Shown here piece by piece: positions 24,253 through 33,345 of a stretch of 64,000 bases of DNA; the first letter of the stretch is position 1, and each line of letters opens with the position of its first letter. The position numbers were made by a program, and so were the translations under genes. The notes under the pieces were generated by a model. The model did no database searches, was not told the origin of the DNA, and saw nothing but the letters and a program-made list of their open reading frames with translations. This stretch comes from Bhargavaea sp. CC-171006 (GTDB taxonomy: Bacteria > Bacillota > Bacilli > Bacillales_A > Planococcaceae). The DNA is taken from NCBI RefSeq assembly GCF_009761675.1, contig NZ_QUZH01000004.1, positions 1 to 64,000 on the forward strand, in the 5' to 3' direction.

Positions 24253-24685
24253 GGGCAATCCGTCACATCTCATAGGGATTCCCTGTCATTCTTTAAATCT
24301 TTCTTTCTATTGAATACCATTTCTACGGGGAAACTGTCAAAAAAGATTCAAAGTCACGTCCCCCGAAAACAGGACTTAAGCATCCCTTTGCACTACTTTC
24401 AAGGTATTAAAAACCTCTTTTTTTCGACAAGACCACTATATTTCATAGATCTATATACCCTACAACCCTAAAAAAATAGCCTTAAACAACTTTATTCTTT
24501 TAATCAATGAGTGACTTACGATTCATTTTCACTTTCCGATCCTCCCTACTTTATCTTGGATTCATATTAAGAAACCAAAAATAAAAAACCGACATCAGCC
24601 GGCTTTAACCACTACAATATCAATCTGAATGAGCGGGCTCTTTCCTTCCCATCTTCTCCAACCGTTTTCACCTCCACCCACTGCC
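24253..24685. other. Intergenic region upstream of the secretion operon
   Basis: This stretch of more than 400 nt is AT-rich and holds no credible gene. On the minus strand a perfect TTGACA lies at 24335-24340; the -10 region at 17-18 nt (GTATTC/TATTCA) is weak. If used, the esxA leader would be about 150 nt. A hairpin with T tract near 24584-24607 ends the next gene upstream. Confidence 0.45.
24584..24607 (-). terminator. Intrinsic terminator, minus strand
   Basis: On the minus strand AAAGCCG pairs with CGGTTTT (one G-U) around a short loop, followed by a T run. It is placed to end transcription of the small gene at 24686-24994. Confidence 0.55.
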
Positions 24686-24994
24686 TTATTCCTTGATGAT
24701 TTCATTTGGTCCGATGTTTTTTAACGTATTTGCTTTGCTTCCAGAAGCTCTCCGTTTATCAATGAAATTGTCGTTGAGGTGCAAAGCGTAAGTACCTGCC
24801 GGAATCCCTTCCAGCTTTGTCAGGGACGTTTTCAGTTCGTCCATTATTGACTTGTCAGGCTCAGCTCCCTCCTCCCCCATATACAAAGAAATACCAAATG
24901 CAATATCATCTGCAACAAATCCTGTACTTTCCAGCACTTTGCGGATTTCCCAAAATGGGAATGCAAAAGAAGGAGTATCGTAAATTAGGAACAA
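24686..24994 (-). CDS. Hypothetical protein, 102 residues
   Basis: I do not recognise this protein. It starts with TTG at 24994 behind AGGGGAGGGC. The N-terminus is aromatic and Pro-rich (FLIYDTPSFAFPFWEIRKVLE), the middle acidic, and the end basic (DKRRASGSKANTLKN). There is no signal peptide or membrane helix. It stands alone upstream of the type VII operon with its own terminator. It could be a truncated remnant of a longer gene. Confidence 0.5.
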   Translation of the reverse strand: MFLIYDTPSFAFPFWEIRKVLESTGFVADDIAFGISLYMGEEGAEPDKSIMDELKTSLTKLEGIPAGTYALHLNDNFIDKRRASGSKANTLKNIGPNEIIKE

Positions 24995-25201
24995 AGCCCT
25001 CCCCTAAATAAGCAATCTAATAGTTCATGTAAATTCTAGTTTATGTTATATATACGAATTGTTCAGAATACATTGTGTATATCGACGAAAAAAGCTATTA
25101 TTATCTCTAATCTATTATAGTTCTGGGTCTTGAATATGGATTGGTCGAGGTACCAAATCGATATGGACTGATGAGCTAAAAAAAACGTAGGGGGGAAGTC
25201 A

Positions 25202-26659
25202 TTGGATCTCATATTAGAAAAGATTGTTGGGTGGCTTTGGGGTTTGCCGCTTATATTAACCGTCCTATTTGTAGCACTTTATTTCACGATCGGAAGCAAG
25301 GTCTTCCAGCTCTTTCACCTTCCGCATATCTTCAAGGCAACATTCGGCAAAGTCTTTTCTAAAGAGGATCGTGAGCGTGCCAAATCGGAAAAAGGCATTC
25401 TGACACCGTTCCAGGCTGTCAGCACCGCAATCGGTGGCAGCGTGGGTGTCGGAAACATAGGAGGCGTTGCGACGGCGATAGCGGTCGGCGGGCCCGGAGC
25501 AGTGTTCTGGATGTGGCTCACAGCGCTCTTCAGCATGATGACCAAAATGGTCGAGGTTACACTCGCCGTCCACTACCGGAGCACCGATGAAAAAGGAGAT
25601 CCGTACGGCGGACCGACCTACTATATGCAAAAAGGCCTCGGCGAAGAAAAGAACTTCAAGTTCTGGTGGATTCCCGCATTTCTCTTCGGCTTCGGGATCT
25701 TCTCGACTTTCTTCATCACGCTTCAGAACTACACGGTCGCGGAAGCGATTGATTCATCGTTCGGATTCGGCCTGATCCCCTCTTCCATCATCTACGTGGT
25801 CGGTATCTACCTGATCATCCTTGGCGGGATCAAGCGGATCGGGGAAACGGCATCTAAACTCATTCCGGCGATGTGCCTGTTCTACTTGGTGGCCGGACTC
25901 TATATCATTTTTTCGAATGCAGGTGACATCCTTCCTGTATTCAGGCTGATCTTTGACAGTGCATTCACCGGAATGGCTGCTGCCGGCGGATTCACCGGGG
26001 CGGCCGTGGCACAGGTGATCCAGATGGGAGTTGCCCGAGCGGTCTACTCCAATGAAGCCGGCTGGGGAACGTCCCCGATGATCCACTCCACTGCCAAAAC
26101 CGACCATCCGGTCAAGCAGGGCATGTGGGGCGCGGCCGAAGTCTTCATTGACACCATTGTCATCTGTTCAGTTACTGCACTCACCATCATCATTACCGGA
26201 ATGTGGTCGAGCGGCCTGGACGGCGCCTCGCTTACCCTTGCAGCATTTGAAGAGGGAATTGGTGAAATGGGCCGCTACGTCATCACAATCTCCGTTTTCC
26301 TGTTTGGGCTGACGACCACGACCGGCTGGTACACCTATTATGAGATTCTGCTGCGCCAGGTTTTCGGAAAGCCGGAGCAGGCGTCTCTGAAAGGAAAGGT
26401 GCTGAAGTTTTTCCAGCTCGTCTATCCTCTTCCGGGACTGTTGCTGGTCATTTACGCGGTCTATTATGAGCTGCCGGGCAAATATGTCTGGTACTTCGCC
26501 GACATCACAACCGCCATCCCGACATTCATCAACCTGGTCGTCCTGCTATTCCTGAGCAAGCGGTTCTTTGAACTTCTCCGGGACTACAAGGCCCGCGAAC
26601 TCGGCGTAGGCATACCGGACCCGAATTTCAAAGTGTTCTACGAAGACCGGAAAAAGTGA
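25202..26659 (+). CDS. Alanine/glycine:cation symporter family protein (AGCS)
   Basis: A 485-residue, about eleven-helix carrier of the AGCS family (AlsT/DagA type), importing alanine or glycine with Na+ or H+. Family landmarks are GGSVGVGNIGGVATAIAVGGPGAVFWMW near 78-105, the YGGPTYYMQKGLG segment near 139-151, and AVYSNEAGWGTSPMIHSTAKTDHP near 280-304. The start is TTG at 25202 behind AGGGGGGAA. It is monocistronic, with a 190-nt upstream gap in which no riboswitch could be recognised. Confidence 0.9.
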   Translation: MDLILEKIVGWLWGLPLILTVLFVALYFTIGSKVFQLFHLPHIFKATFGKVFSKEDRERAKSEKGILTPFQAVSTAIGGSVGVGNIGGVATAIAVGGPGAVFWMWLTALFSMMTKMVEVTLAVHYRSTDEKGDPYGGPTYYMQKGLGEEKNFKFWWIPAFLFGFGIFSTFFITLQNYTVAEAIDSSFGFGLIPSSIIYVVGIYLIILGGIKRIGETASKLIPAMCLFYLVAGLYIIFSNAGDILPVFRLIFDSAFTGMAAAGGFTGAAVAQVIQMGVARAVYSNEAGWGTSPMIHSTAKTDHPVKQGMWGAAEVFIDTIVICSVTALTIIITGMWSSGLDGASLTLAAFEEGIGEMGRYVITISVFLFGLTTTTGWYTYYEILLRQVFGKPEQASLKGKVLKFFQLVYPLPGLLLVIYAVYYELPGKYVWYFADITTAIPTFINLVVLLFLSKRFFELLRDYKARELGVGIPDPNFKVFYEDRKK

Positions 26660-26684
26660 TTCGCTCTCCCCGTCCTTCCTGACC

Positions 26685-26709
26685 GTTTATTTGGATTCCT
26701 CAAGGGAAT
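26685..26709 (+). promoter_or_regulatory. SigB-type promoter candidate
   Basis: GTTTAT, a 13-nt spacer, and GGGAAT fit the SigB consensus (GTTTAA / GGGTAT) with one mismatch in each box. It lies 37 nt before the start of a general-stress-type protein. Confidence 0.6.
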
Positions 26710-26745
26710 AGTAAAAAGGGAAATTCCAACACGGGAGGGATCGGG

Positions 26746-27159
26746 ATGGATACAAAAGCAACTGCACAAAAAATACTGGATGAAAGCATGGTCGGCACGA
26801 TGGCGACCGTCCAGGGCGGCAAGCCGTTTACACGCTACATGACATTTTTCAATGACGGCTTCACCCTGTATACGGCCACCTCTAAACAGACCGATAAAGT
26901 CGACGAACTCGAGGACAATCCCCACACCCATATCTTGATCGGCTATGACGGCGAGGGCTTTGGCGATGACTACCTGGAGATCATGGGTACCGCCGAAATC
27001 ACGGATGACGAAGGCCTGATTGACAAGGTGTGGAACGACTCAATGGAAACTTATTTTGAAGGTCCGGATGACCCGGATCTCGTCATCTTGAAAGTCCGGC
27101 CCGATGCGATGCGCGTCATGAACAAAAAAGGACAGCCTCCGCAAGACGTCACAATGTAA
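26746..27159 (+). CDS. General stress protein, pyridoxamine-phosphate-oxidase-like (YdaG type)
   Basis: A 137-residue split-barrel flavin-binding-fold protein (AQKILDESMVGTMATVQGGKPFTRYMTFFNDGFTLY, then a YDGEGFGDDYLEI strand pair). It belongs to the general stress protein 26/YdaG group of the pyridoxamine 5'-phosphate oxidase family; ligand and reaction are unknown. The SigB-like promoter 37 nt upstream supports stress induction. Strong GGGAGGGAT ribosome site; a terminator follows at once. Confidence 0.85.
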   Translation: MDTKATAQKILDESMVGTMATVQGGKPFTRYMTFFNDGFTLYTATSKQTDKVDELEDNPHTHILIGYDGEGFGDDYLEIMGTAEITDDEGLIDKVWNDSMETYFEGPDDPDLVILKVRPDAMRVMNKKGQPPQDVTM

Positions 27160-27171
27160 GGAAGTGCTTCC

Positions 27172-27204
27172 AGCCCCTCCGGCAACTGCCGGAAGGGCTT
27201 TTTG
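27172..27204 (+). terminator. Intrinsic terminator
   Basis: AGCCCCTCCGGC and GCCGGAAGGGCT pair around a 4-nt loop and are followed by T residues, 13 nt after the stress-protein gene. Confidence 0.75.
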
Positions 27205-27283
27205 AATGTTCCGTATGTCTCAACCGGTTGTCCCGGGGTATAGAATATAAAAGTGCCTCCCCAACAAGAAAGGAGCGAGAAAA

Positions 27284-28591
27284 TTGAATCCCAAGTTCGA
27301 GGAAATGCAGAAACGCCTGAGCCATATCGGGAATCTGAATAATTACATAGAACAGCTGGTGGACAAGGTCCCGGGAAACCTGATATCGCAAAAGCAGCGG
27401 CGGAAACTCGTCGATGCCATCACCGATGACGAAGATCTGAACGCCCTCCTTGAAGGACTCAAAAATCCCCGTCCGCCCCGCTTTGTTCTGGTCGGGCGGA
27501 CAGGCGTCGGTAAAAGCAGCCTCATCAATGCGATAAGCGGAAAATACCTTGCAGAAGTGAGTGACGTGGAGATCGGCACGAAAGAAGCCCGGCGGTTCAC
27601 CTATGAATCGGATGGCCAAGTTTACTTTGAGGTGATCGACACGCGCGGCATCGGTGAGTCGGAAACATTTGATACAAAAGCGGAGGAAGAGCTTGCCGAG
27701 GTGATCCGCGAATTCCGGCCGGATGCGCTCCTCTTTCTCCAGAAAGCGACGGAGCGAGCGCATATCGACAAGGATGTCCTCGCTACCAAGCAGTTAATGG
27801 ACAGGACAGGCGGTGACCTTCCACTGATCGCGATCCTCACCCATATCGATGAACTAAACCCGTCCCGCATTAAGGAGCCGGACCGGTACCCGGAAGATAA
27901 ATTGGGCCTGATCGAGGAAAAAGCCGGACAACTGGATCGCATTTTCAAACAATACGGCCTGGACGCGACAGCGATTCTCCCCGTCTCCTCCTACATCGAA
28001 TGGGATCGCCATCCAGACGATACACCGGGGGGCGAACAATATGATCCGGATATGGCCTTTGACGGGCGCAAAGGAATCGAGGAGCTGCTTGATTTTTTGG
28101 AGGAAAGCCTGGATGTCCGGGCAGCCATCCATCTTGGACTGACTGTACGGCTAAACCGCGTGGCGAACAGGATCGCTGAGCGTTTTATCCGGATATTCTC
28201 AGCTCTGAGTGCAACCGTCGCCCTTAGTCCGATCATCGCTTCGGATATCGCCGTCCTCCTCACCCTACAATCCATGCTCGTGATGATCATCGCCTATTTG
28301 TCAGGAAGGGAGCTGGAGTTCAAGACAGCGAGAGACCTGTTGATTTCCCTCGGCGGCATCGGGGCGACCGGCTTCACCTTGCGGATGGTCGCCCAACAGG
28401 GCACCAAGTTCGCGAATCTGGTGTTCCCGGGCGCCGGCTCCGCTTTGAGCGCCACCATTGCGAGCGGTGGCACCTACGCAATCGGCAAAGCCGCCGTTGC
28501 CTATTATCTGCGGGGCGTACCGGAAAATAAGCTTCAGCAAGTGATCCAAGATGCCCAAGATGAATTCCATGAAAAGCAGAAAGAACAATGA
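27284..28591 (+). CDS. P-loop GTPase with C-terminal hydrophobic DUF697-like domain
   Basis: A 435-residue protein. The GTPase domain shows G1 GRTGVGKSS (71-79), G3 DTRG (119-122), G4 THID (186-189) and a G5-like SS near 235. The C-terminal third has several hydrophobic helices with GG-rich loops (ISLGGIGATGFTLRM, GAGSALSATIASGGTYAIGKAAVAYYL), as in Era/YcjF-related membrane-associated GTPases with DUF697. TTG start behind AAAGGAGCGAG. Role unknown; a link to membrane or envelope stress is only a guess. Confidence 0.8.
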   Translation: MNPKFEEMQKRLSHIGNLNNYIEQLVDKVPGNLISQKQRRKLVDAITDDEDLNALLEGLKNPRPPRFVLVGRTGVGKSSLINAISGKYLAEVSDVEIGTKEARRFTYESDGQVYFEVIDTRGIGESETFDTKAEEELAEVIREFRPDALLFLQKATERAHIDKDVLATKQLMDRTGGDLPLIAILTHIDELNPSRIKEPDRYPEDKLGLIEEKAGQLDRIFKQYGLDATAILPVSSYIEWDRHPDDTPGGEQYDPDMAFDGRKGIEELLDFLEESLDVRAAIHLGLTVRLNRVANRIAERFIRIFSALSATVALSPIIASDIAVLLTLQSMLVMIIAYLSGRELEFKTARDLLISLGGIGATGFTLRMVAQQGTKFANLVFPGAGSALSATIASGGTYAIGKAAVAYYLRGVPENKLQQVIQDAQDEFHEKQKEQ

Positions 28592-28609
28592 GTTGTTTGT
28601 AATCAAACA

Positions 28610-28659
28610 AAAAAGCAGTGGCTTTGGTCGCCTTCGGCAAACCATAGCCACTGCTTTTT
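28610..28659. terminator. Bidirectional terminator
   Basis: AAAAAGCAGTGGCT pairs perfectly with AGCCACTGCTTTTT. It serves the GTPase gene and the convergent tagH operon. Confidence 0.85.
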
Positions 28660-28688
28660 GTATTTAATTGCTTTCTCCTAGATCCAGG

Positions 28689-29510
28689 TCAATGCGCTGC
28701 GGTCTCCGGCTTTCCGCTCGACTTCATACGCTTGCCCAGCACGGTTTCCCTGTACCGGTTACGTTCTTTTTTGGACATTTTTTGATAGTCCTTCATGAAC
28801 TCATCATAATGCTTCAGGACTTCTTCTGTTTCTCCGTTTTCCCGGATCGTTCCGAACTCCAGCCAGACAATCCGGTCACAAAATTTGCGCATCTGTCCGG
28901 CCGAGTGGCTGACAAAGAACATGGTCTTTCCACGTTCCTTAAACTCCATCATTTTTGCGAGACTCTTTTCCGCGAATGCCTTATCTCCAACAGACAATGC
29001 TTCGTCGACAATCAGAATATCGGGATCGACACGGACTGAAATGGAAAAGCCAAGGCGCGATTTCATTCCGCTTGAATAGGATTTCACCGGCTGGTCAATG
29101 AATTTTTCAATCTCCGCAAATTCGATAATTTCCTCTTCCATGGCATCAATTTCGGCTTTGCTGAATCCCAGCATAAGCAATTTCAGTTCGATATTCTGAC
29201 GCCCGGTAAGATTATTATCAAGGCCTGCATTGACCGCAATAAGAGAGATACTGCCGTTTGCAATCACTTCACCGGAAGTTGGAGGAATGATTCCCGCTAT
29301 GATATTGGAAAGAGTCGACTTGCCGGAGCCGTTGATACCGATGAATCCGACAATCTCCCCGTGATTCACTTCCAGAGAAACTCCATTCAATGCATAGAAG
29401 TCCTCTCCATACTCCTTCCATGGCATAACCAGGTCAAGGATGCGTTCGGAGCTTTTCTTATACAATTTATAGCGTTTTCTTACATCTTTAACAATTACTG
29501 CTTTAGACAT
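28689..29510 (-). CDS. tagH: Teichoic acid ABC exporter ATPase TagH
   Basis: A 273-residue ABC ATPase with Walker A GINGSGKST (58-66), the signature YSSGMKSRLGFS, and Walker B ILIVDEALSVGD. The sequence FIGINGSGKSTLSNIIAGIIPPTSGE closely follows TagH. With TagG it exports wall teichoic acid across the membrane. It is shorter than B. subtilis TagH, lacking the C-terminal extracellular extension, like many TarH proteins. ATG at 29510 is chosen; a GTG at 29531 overlapping the tagG stop is possible. Confidence 0.9.
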   Translation of the reverse strand: MSKAVIVKDVRKRYKLYKKSSERILDLVMPWKEYGEDFYALNGVSLEVNHGEIVGFIGINGSGKSTLSNIIAGIIPPTSGEVIANGSISLIAVNAGLDNNLTGRQNIELKLLMLGFSKAEIDAMEEEIIEFAEIEKFIDQPVKSYSSGMKSRLGFSISVRVDPDILIVDEALSVGDKAFAEKSLAKMMEFKERGKTMFFVSHSAGQMRKFCDRIVWLEFGTIRENGETEEVLKHYDEFMKDYQKMSKKERNRYRETVLGKRMKSSGKPETAAH

Positions 29511-29527
29511 CGCTTTCCCAACTTTCC

Positions 29528-30334
29528 TCACAGGAAGTCAATAAACTGGCTTCGGAATTTCACATGAAGAGCAGAACCGATCAGGAAAAGAACAAGCACC
29601 ACACCAACCATGTATGCCGTATAGACCGGGTTCTCAAGGAAATACCATCCCTCACCCAAAAGTGAATACCGGTACCCTTCAACAATGTAATAGAACGGGT
29701 TGATCTTAACTGCTGTCTGCCAAGACTCCGGCAGCAGTGTCGGCGGCCAAAGAATCGGGGACAGATACAGCAACATTCTCATAATCGATTGGAGAAGCAT
29801 CTGGACATCACGGACAATCGTCGCAAGTGTCGATGTGATCAATGTCATGCCTAATAGCAGGACGAGTAAAATGGCCGTATAGAGCGGTAATTGCAAGTAA
29901 TACACAGAAATCGGATACCCTGTGAATTGCAGCACCAGCATCCCCAGGCCCAACAAAATCAGATGCGGATAGAACTGAGCCAGAATCACATAGCTCGGGA
30001 TGACGCTCATCGGGAAGTTCATTTTCGAAAGCATCTTGATTTTGGAGTATACAGATTTGGTCCCTCTCATAATCCCCTGGTTAATGAAGAACCAGACGAG
30101 AATTCCAGAAAACATCCATTGGAAGTACGGAATATCGCCGATCGGTTCCCGCTGGCGTATCCCGAATCCGAACACGAACCAGTAAATCATGATTTGGATC
30201 GCCGGATTGATGACCTCCCAGGCTGCCCCCAGATAACTGCCGGTGGCGGCACTCCTGAATTCGTAAAGGGAGAGCCGCCGCGCCAGGACAAAATTGCGTA
30301 TCTGTTCATTTAAAACTGTTATCGCAGATTTCAT
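29528..30334 (-). CDS. tagG: Teichoic acid ABC exporter permease TagG
   Basis: A 268-residue ABC-2 permease with six transmembrane helices (landmarks GSYLGAAWEVINPAIQIMIYWFVFG and NPFYYIVEGYRYSLLG). It pairs with TagH to flip the undecaprenyl-linked teichoic acid polymer. It sits between the glycerophosphotransferase gene and tagH on the minus strand, with short gaps indicating one operon. Confidence 0.92.
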   Translation of the reverse strand: MKSAITVLNEQIRNFVLARRLSLYEFRSAATGSYLGAAWEVINPAIQIMIYWFVFGFGIRQREPIGDIPYFQWMFSGILVWFFINQGIMRGTKSVYSKIKMLSKMNFPMSVIPSYVILAQFYPHLILLGLGMLVLQFTGYPISVYYLQLPLYTAILLVLLLGMTLITSTLATIVRDVQMLLQSIMRMLLYLSPILWPPTLLPESWQTAVKINPFYYIVEGYRYSLLGEGWYFLENPVYTAYMVGVVLVLFLIGSALHVKFRSQFIDFL

Positions 30335-30359
30335 AGTGGTTGCTCCTACATGATTAATG

Positions 30360-31544
30360 TCACTTACCGAGGAAAGTGCCGACTACCCGCTCCGTTGCAT
30401 GGCCATCCTCTAGTGACGTGAACGTTTGACGGAATTTCCGGTACACTTCACTGTTCTCCGGCTGCAACTGCCCTGCATTCCGGATCACATCGAAAAGTTC
30501 CTCTTCCGTGCGGACGATTGGGCCTGGGGCTTCATTCTCAATTGGGAAATAAAAGCCCCTTAACTGGTCCCGATACTGATCCAAATCGTACATATAAAAA
30601 ACAATCGGCCTGTTAAGGACGGAGAAATCGAAAAACACAGAAGAATAATCCGTAATCAGCATGTCTGAGACGATATAAAGATCCCGGATATCCGGATAGC
30701 CGGATACATCAATGACGGCCCCGTCGTATCCGGAGAAATCGAAGTTCTCCGCAATGAGGTAATGCATCCTTGTTAGAAGGACCCACTCCTCGGAAAACTG
30801 TTCTCTCCACTGTTCCAGATCAAATTGGAACTCGAATTTGTACTTCCCTTTTTCATAAAACTCATGATCCCTCCAGGTCGGCGCGTACAGCATCACTTTT
30901 TTCCCTTCAGGGATACCGAGCGTCTCCCTCACAGTCCGGACTTCCGATTCCGTAAAGTTGGTCAGGAGATCGTTGCGTGGGTAGCCGGATTCGATGACAT
31001 TCCCCTTATACCCGAAAGCCCGCTTGAATATCTTCGTCGAGTAAGGGTTAGGGGAAACGAGAAAGTCCCATTTTGAAGATTCGCTGAGGAAGTTCTTGCG
31101 GTACCTGTCAGTGTCAGTCCCGGGCATATGAACCATCTCAATATCGAGGCCCAATTTCTTGAGCGGAGTCCCATGCCAAGTCTGAACATAAATTGTGCCC
31201 GGCGGCTTTGGCATCCAGCCGGGCAGACGGACATTGTTCACCCAATATTTTGCCCTAGGAAATTCAATGAACCACCTTGGAGTGAACCGCTTCACATATG
31301 GAACGCCATGCGTCTTAAAAAGTTGCTCTGCACGCTTATCGATACTCCAAACCAGTTCATATTCAGGATGATGCTCAAGCATATATTCATAAATCGCCCG
31401 GGGGCTGTCGCTATATTGCCTTGCATGGAAACTCTCAAAGAACACTGTACGCTTTTTTCTCGGTAAAAGGCCGATCAGCCTGAAAGCGATGCGGAAGATC
31501 CGCTTCGGAAGAGAACTCTTCTTTAACTTCTGAATTACGGACAT
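30360..31544 (-). CDS. tarF: CDP-glycerol glycerophosphotransferase, TarF type
   Basis: A 394-residue member of the TagB/TagF family. Landmarks are FFESFHARQYSDSPRAIYEY near 38-57, TWHGTPLKKLGLD, SPNPYSTKIFKRAF, YAPTWRD, and ITDYSSVFFDF with the catalytic-site His and Asp/Ser. It adds glycerol phosphate from CDP-glycerol to the teichoic acid linkage unit at the inner membrane face. Its length matches S. aureus TarF, a primase, rather than the ~750-residue B. subtilis TagF polymerase, so whether it primes or polymerises is open. ATG at 31544 follows GGTGA; the longer frame begins with GTG. Confidence 0.85.
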   Translation of the reverse strand: MSVIQKLKKSSLPKRIFRIAFRLIGLLPRKKRTVFFESFHARQYSDSPRAIYEYMLEHHPEYELVWSIDKRAEQLFKTHGVPYVKRFTPRWFIEFPRAKYWVNNVRLPGWMPKPPGTIYVQTWHGTPLKKLGLDIEMVHMPGTDTDRYRKNFLSESSKWDFLVSPNPYSTKIFKRAFGYKGNVIESGYPRNDLLTNFTESEVRTVRETLGIPEGKKVMLYAPTWRDHEFYEKGKYKFEFQFDLEQWREQFSEEWVLLTRMHYLIAENFDFSGYDGAVIDVSGYPDIRDLYIVSDMLITDYSSVFFDFSVLNRPIVFYMYDLDQYRDQLRGFYFPIENEAPGPIVRTEEELFDVIRNAGQLQPENSEVYRKFRQTFTSLEDGHATERVVGTFLGK

Positions 31545-31718
31545 GGCTCTTATCACCCTCTGAAATTGATTGGCCCTCTTTATGAAGCTCTCTCATACGA
31601 GCACCCTTCAAGTACATCACTATTTTTTTGGGAACATGTTGTATATAATAACATACGATTCGACATTTTATTATTATCAGGGGTATGACCCTGACCCACA
31701 TTGAGGAGATGTCATACT

Positions 31719-32114
31719 ATGAAACGAGTAATAACATACGGTACGTTCGACCTCATCCACCATGGTCACATTAATATCCTGCGCAGGGCCAAGGAATACG
31801 GCGATTATCTGATCGTGGGAGTTTCCACAGATGAATTCAATGCCATCAAAGGCAAAAAAGCATACTATCCCTTTGAAGAGCGAAAAATGATCCTTGAGGC
31901 CATCCGCTATGTCGATGAAGTGATCCCTGAATCCCATTGGGGTCAGAAAGTCGAGGATATTCGTGATCATAATATCGATATTTTCGTTATGGGCTCCGAC
32001 TGGGAAGGAAAATTCGATGAGCTCGCGGAACAATGCGAAGTCATTTATCTTCCCCGCACAGAGGGAATTTCATCATCTAAAATCAAAGAGGATCTAAAAG
32101 ACAAAGCACAATGA
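31719..32114 (+). CDS. tagD: Glycerol-3-phosphate cytidylyltransferase TagD
   Basis: A 131-residue nucleotidyltransferase with HHGH (14-17), the HxGH motif, and RTEGISSSKI near the end, the signature of the cytidylyltransferase family. It makes CDP-glycerol from CTP and glycerol 3-phosphate, the donor used by TagB and TarF. ATG at 31719 has GAGGAG upstream; the six codons before it are not needed. Its stop overlaps tagB by 4 nt. Confidence 0.95.
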   Translation: MKRVITYGTFDLIHHGHINILRRAKEYGDYLIVGVSTDEFNAIKGKKAYYPFEERKMILEAIRYVDEVIPESHWGQKVEDIRDHNIDIFVMGSDWEGKFDELAEQCEVIYLPRTEGISSSKIKEDLKDKAQ

Positions 32115-33265
32115 AAGATGTTTTAATATCCCTTTATGTGCGGTTGTTTGCCTTTATTTTCACAGCCTTCAAGGCATTCCCCTTACAAAAGAAAACAGTC
32201 TTCCTTTCTTCTTTCGGAAATAATGCCTGGCATCTGGCGAATGAACTTGGGAAAGAAGATAATCAGCCGGTCATCTTTTTAAATGATTCACGGTGTCGGA
32301 TCGATTTTGCGGATACCACTCCAGCCAGGAAGAAAGTCTACACTTTTGAAACCGCCAATATACGGGATATGATCATATCCATATACCATTTGGCTACAGC
32401 CAGGTATGTCTTCATAGACAATTATGTCGGAGTCTTTTCCGGACTACGCTTTCGAAAAGAAGTTGAGCCGGTCCAGTTATGGCATGCAGCAGGTGCCATT
32501 AAGCGCTTTGGCTGGACAGATCCTGAGACATCAAAAAGAAGCCGAAGATCCCAAGAACGCTTCCAGGCTGTGTACAACCGTTTTTCTTGGATTCCCGTCG
32601 GCTCAGAAAAGATGAAATCAATTTTTATCGAATCATTTAAAATTGATGCCGGACACTTTCTTCCAACCGGAGTGCCGATGACAGACTTTTATTTCGACTT
32701 AGCCGCGGTAGCCAAGGGAGTGGAGAACGTTCTGCTTGAATATCCGGCAGCACGCGGGAAGAAAATCGTTCTTTATGCCCCGACTTTCAGGAAAGATCAA
32801 CTTAGCCAACAGAATCTTGCCCTGGATTTCAGGGAGCTGCTAAACAGTATAGACGAGGAATTCGTTGTGATGGTCAGGCTTCACCCTGCGGTAATGGAGA
32901 ATTCCAAGTTGCCTGAACATCCGCGGTTGATTGACGCCGGATCATACCCTAAGGTAAACGAACTGCTCGCCGCAGCTGACATCCTCGTGACCGACTATTC
33001 CTCACTTCCGTTCGAGTATGCTCTTTTGCGCCGTAAGATGGTTTTCTATCTTTATGACCTGGAAGAGTATTCGAAAAAAACAGGGATATGGGCAGTATCA
33101 GGTGATTTCTTCCCGGGTCCCGTTGCCGCAACCACACACGATGTCATCAGTCATATTAATGATCCCGCTATCGATTACAGTCGGATCGATGATTTTAACG
33201 CGGCTTGGAACAAATATTCCGACGGATGCTCGAGCAGAAAGTTGATTGACCGGATCTATAAATAA
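32111..33265 (+). CDS. tagB: Teichoic acid glycerophosphate primase TagB
   Basis: A 384-residue CDP-glycerol glycerophosphotransferase with the TagB pattern PVQLWHAAGAIKRFGW, PTGVPMTDFYF, VLYAPTFRKDQ, and LVTDYSSLPFEYALL. It adds the first glycerol phosphate to the ManNAc-GlcNAc-PP-undecaprenol linkage unit. Coupled to tagD, it stands divergent from the tarF-tagG-tagH operon. tagA and tagO, needed to build the linkage unit, are not in the window. Confidence 0.9.
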   Translation: MKDVLISLYVRLFAFIFTAFKAFPLQKKTVFLSSFGNNAWHLANELGKEDNQPVIFLNDSRCRIDFADTTPARKKVYTFETANIRDMIISIYHLATARYVFIDNYVGVFSGLRFRKEVEPVQLWHAAGAIKRFGWTDPETSKRSRRSQERFQAVYNRFSWIPVGSEKMKSIFIESFKIDAGHFLPTGVPMTDFYFDLAAVAKGVENVLLEYPAARGKKIVLYAPTFRKDQLSQQNLALDFRELLNSIDEEFVVMVRLHPAVMENSKLPEHPRLIDAGSYPKVNELLAAADILVTDYSSLPFEYALLRRKMVFYLYDLEEYSKKTGIWAVSGDFFPGPVAATTHDVISHINDPAIDYSRIDDFNAAWNKYSDGCSSRKLIDRIYK

Positions 33266-33270
33266 TTAGG

Positions 33271-33304
33271 ACAGGCTTCCCGATATTTCGGAAGCCTGTT
33301 TTTC
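33271..33304 (+). terminator. Terminator after tagB
   Basis: ACAGGCTTCC pairs with GGAAGCCTGT around a 9-nt loop, followed by TTTTT. Confidence 0.85.
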
Positions 33305-33345
33305 ATCATTTATTCAGACATGCTCACCCAATTTAGTCAATGTTC

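Noticed and set aside
25016-25201. Glycine riboswitch before the AGCS transporter
   Set aside because: The leader is AT-rich and lacks the GC-rich tandem aptamer pattern.
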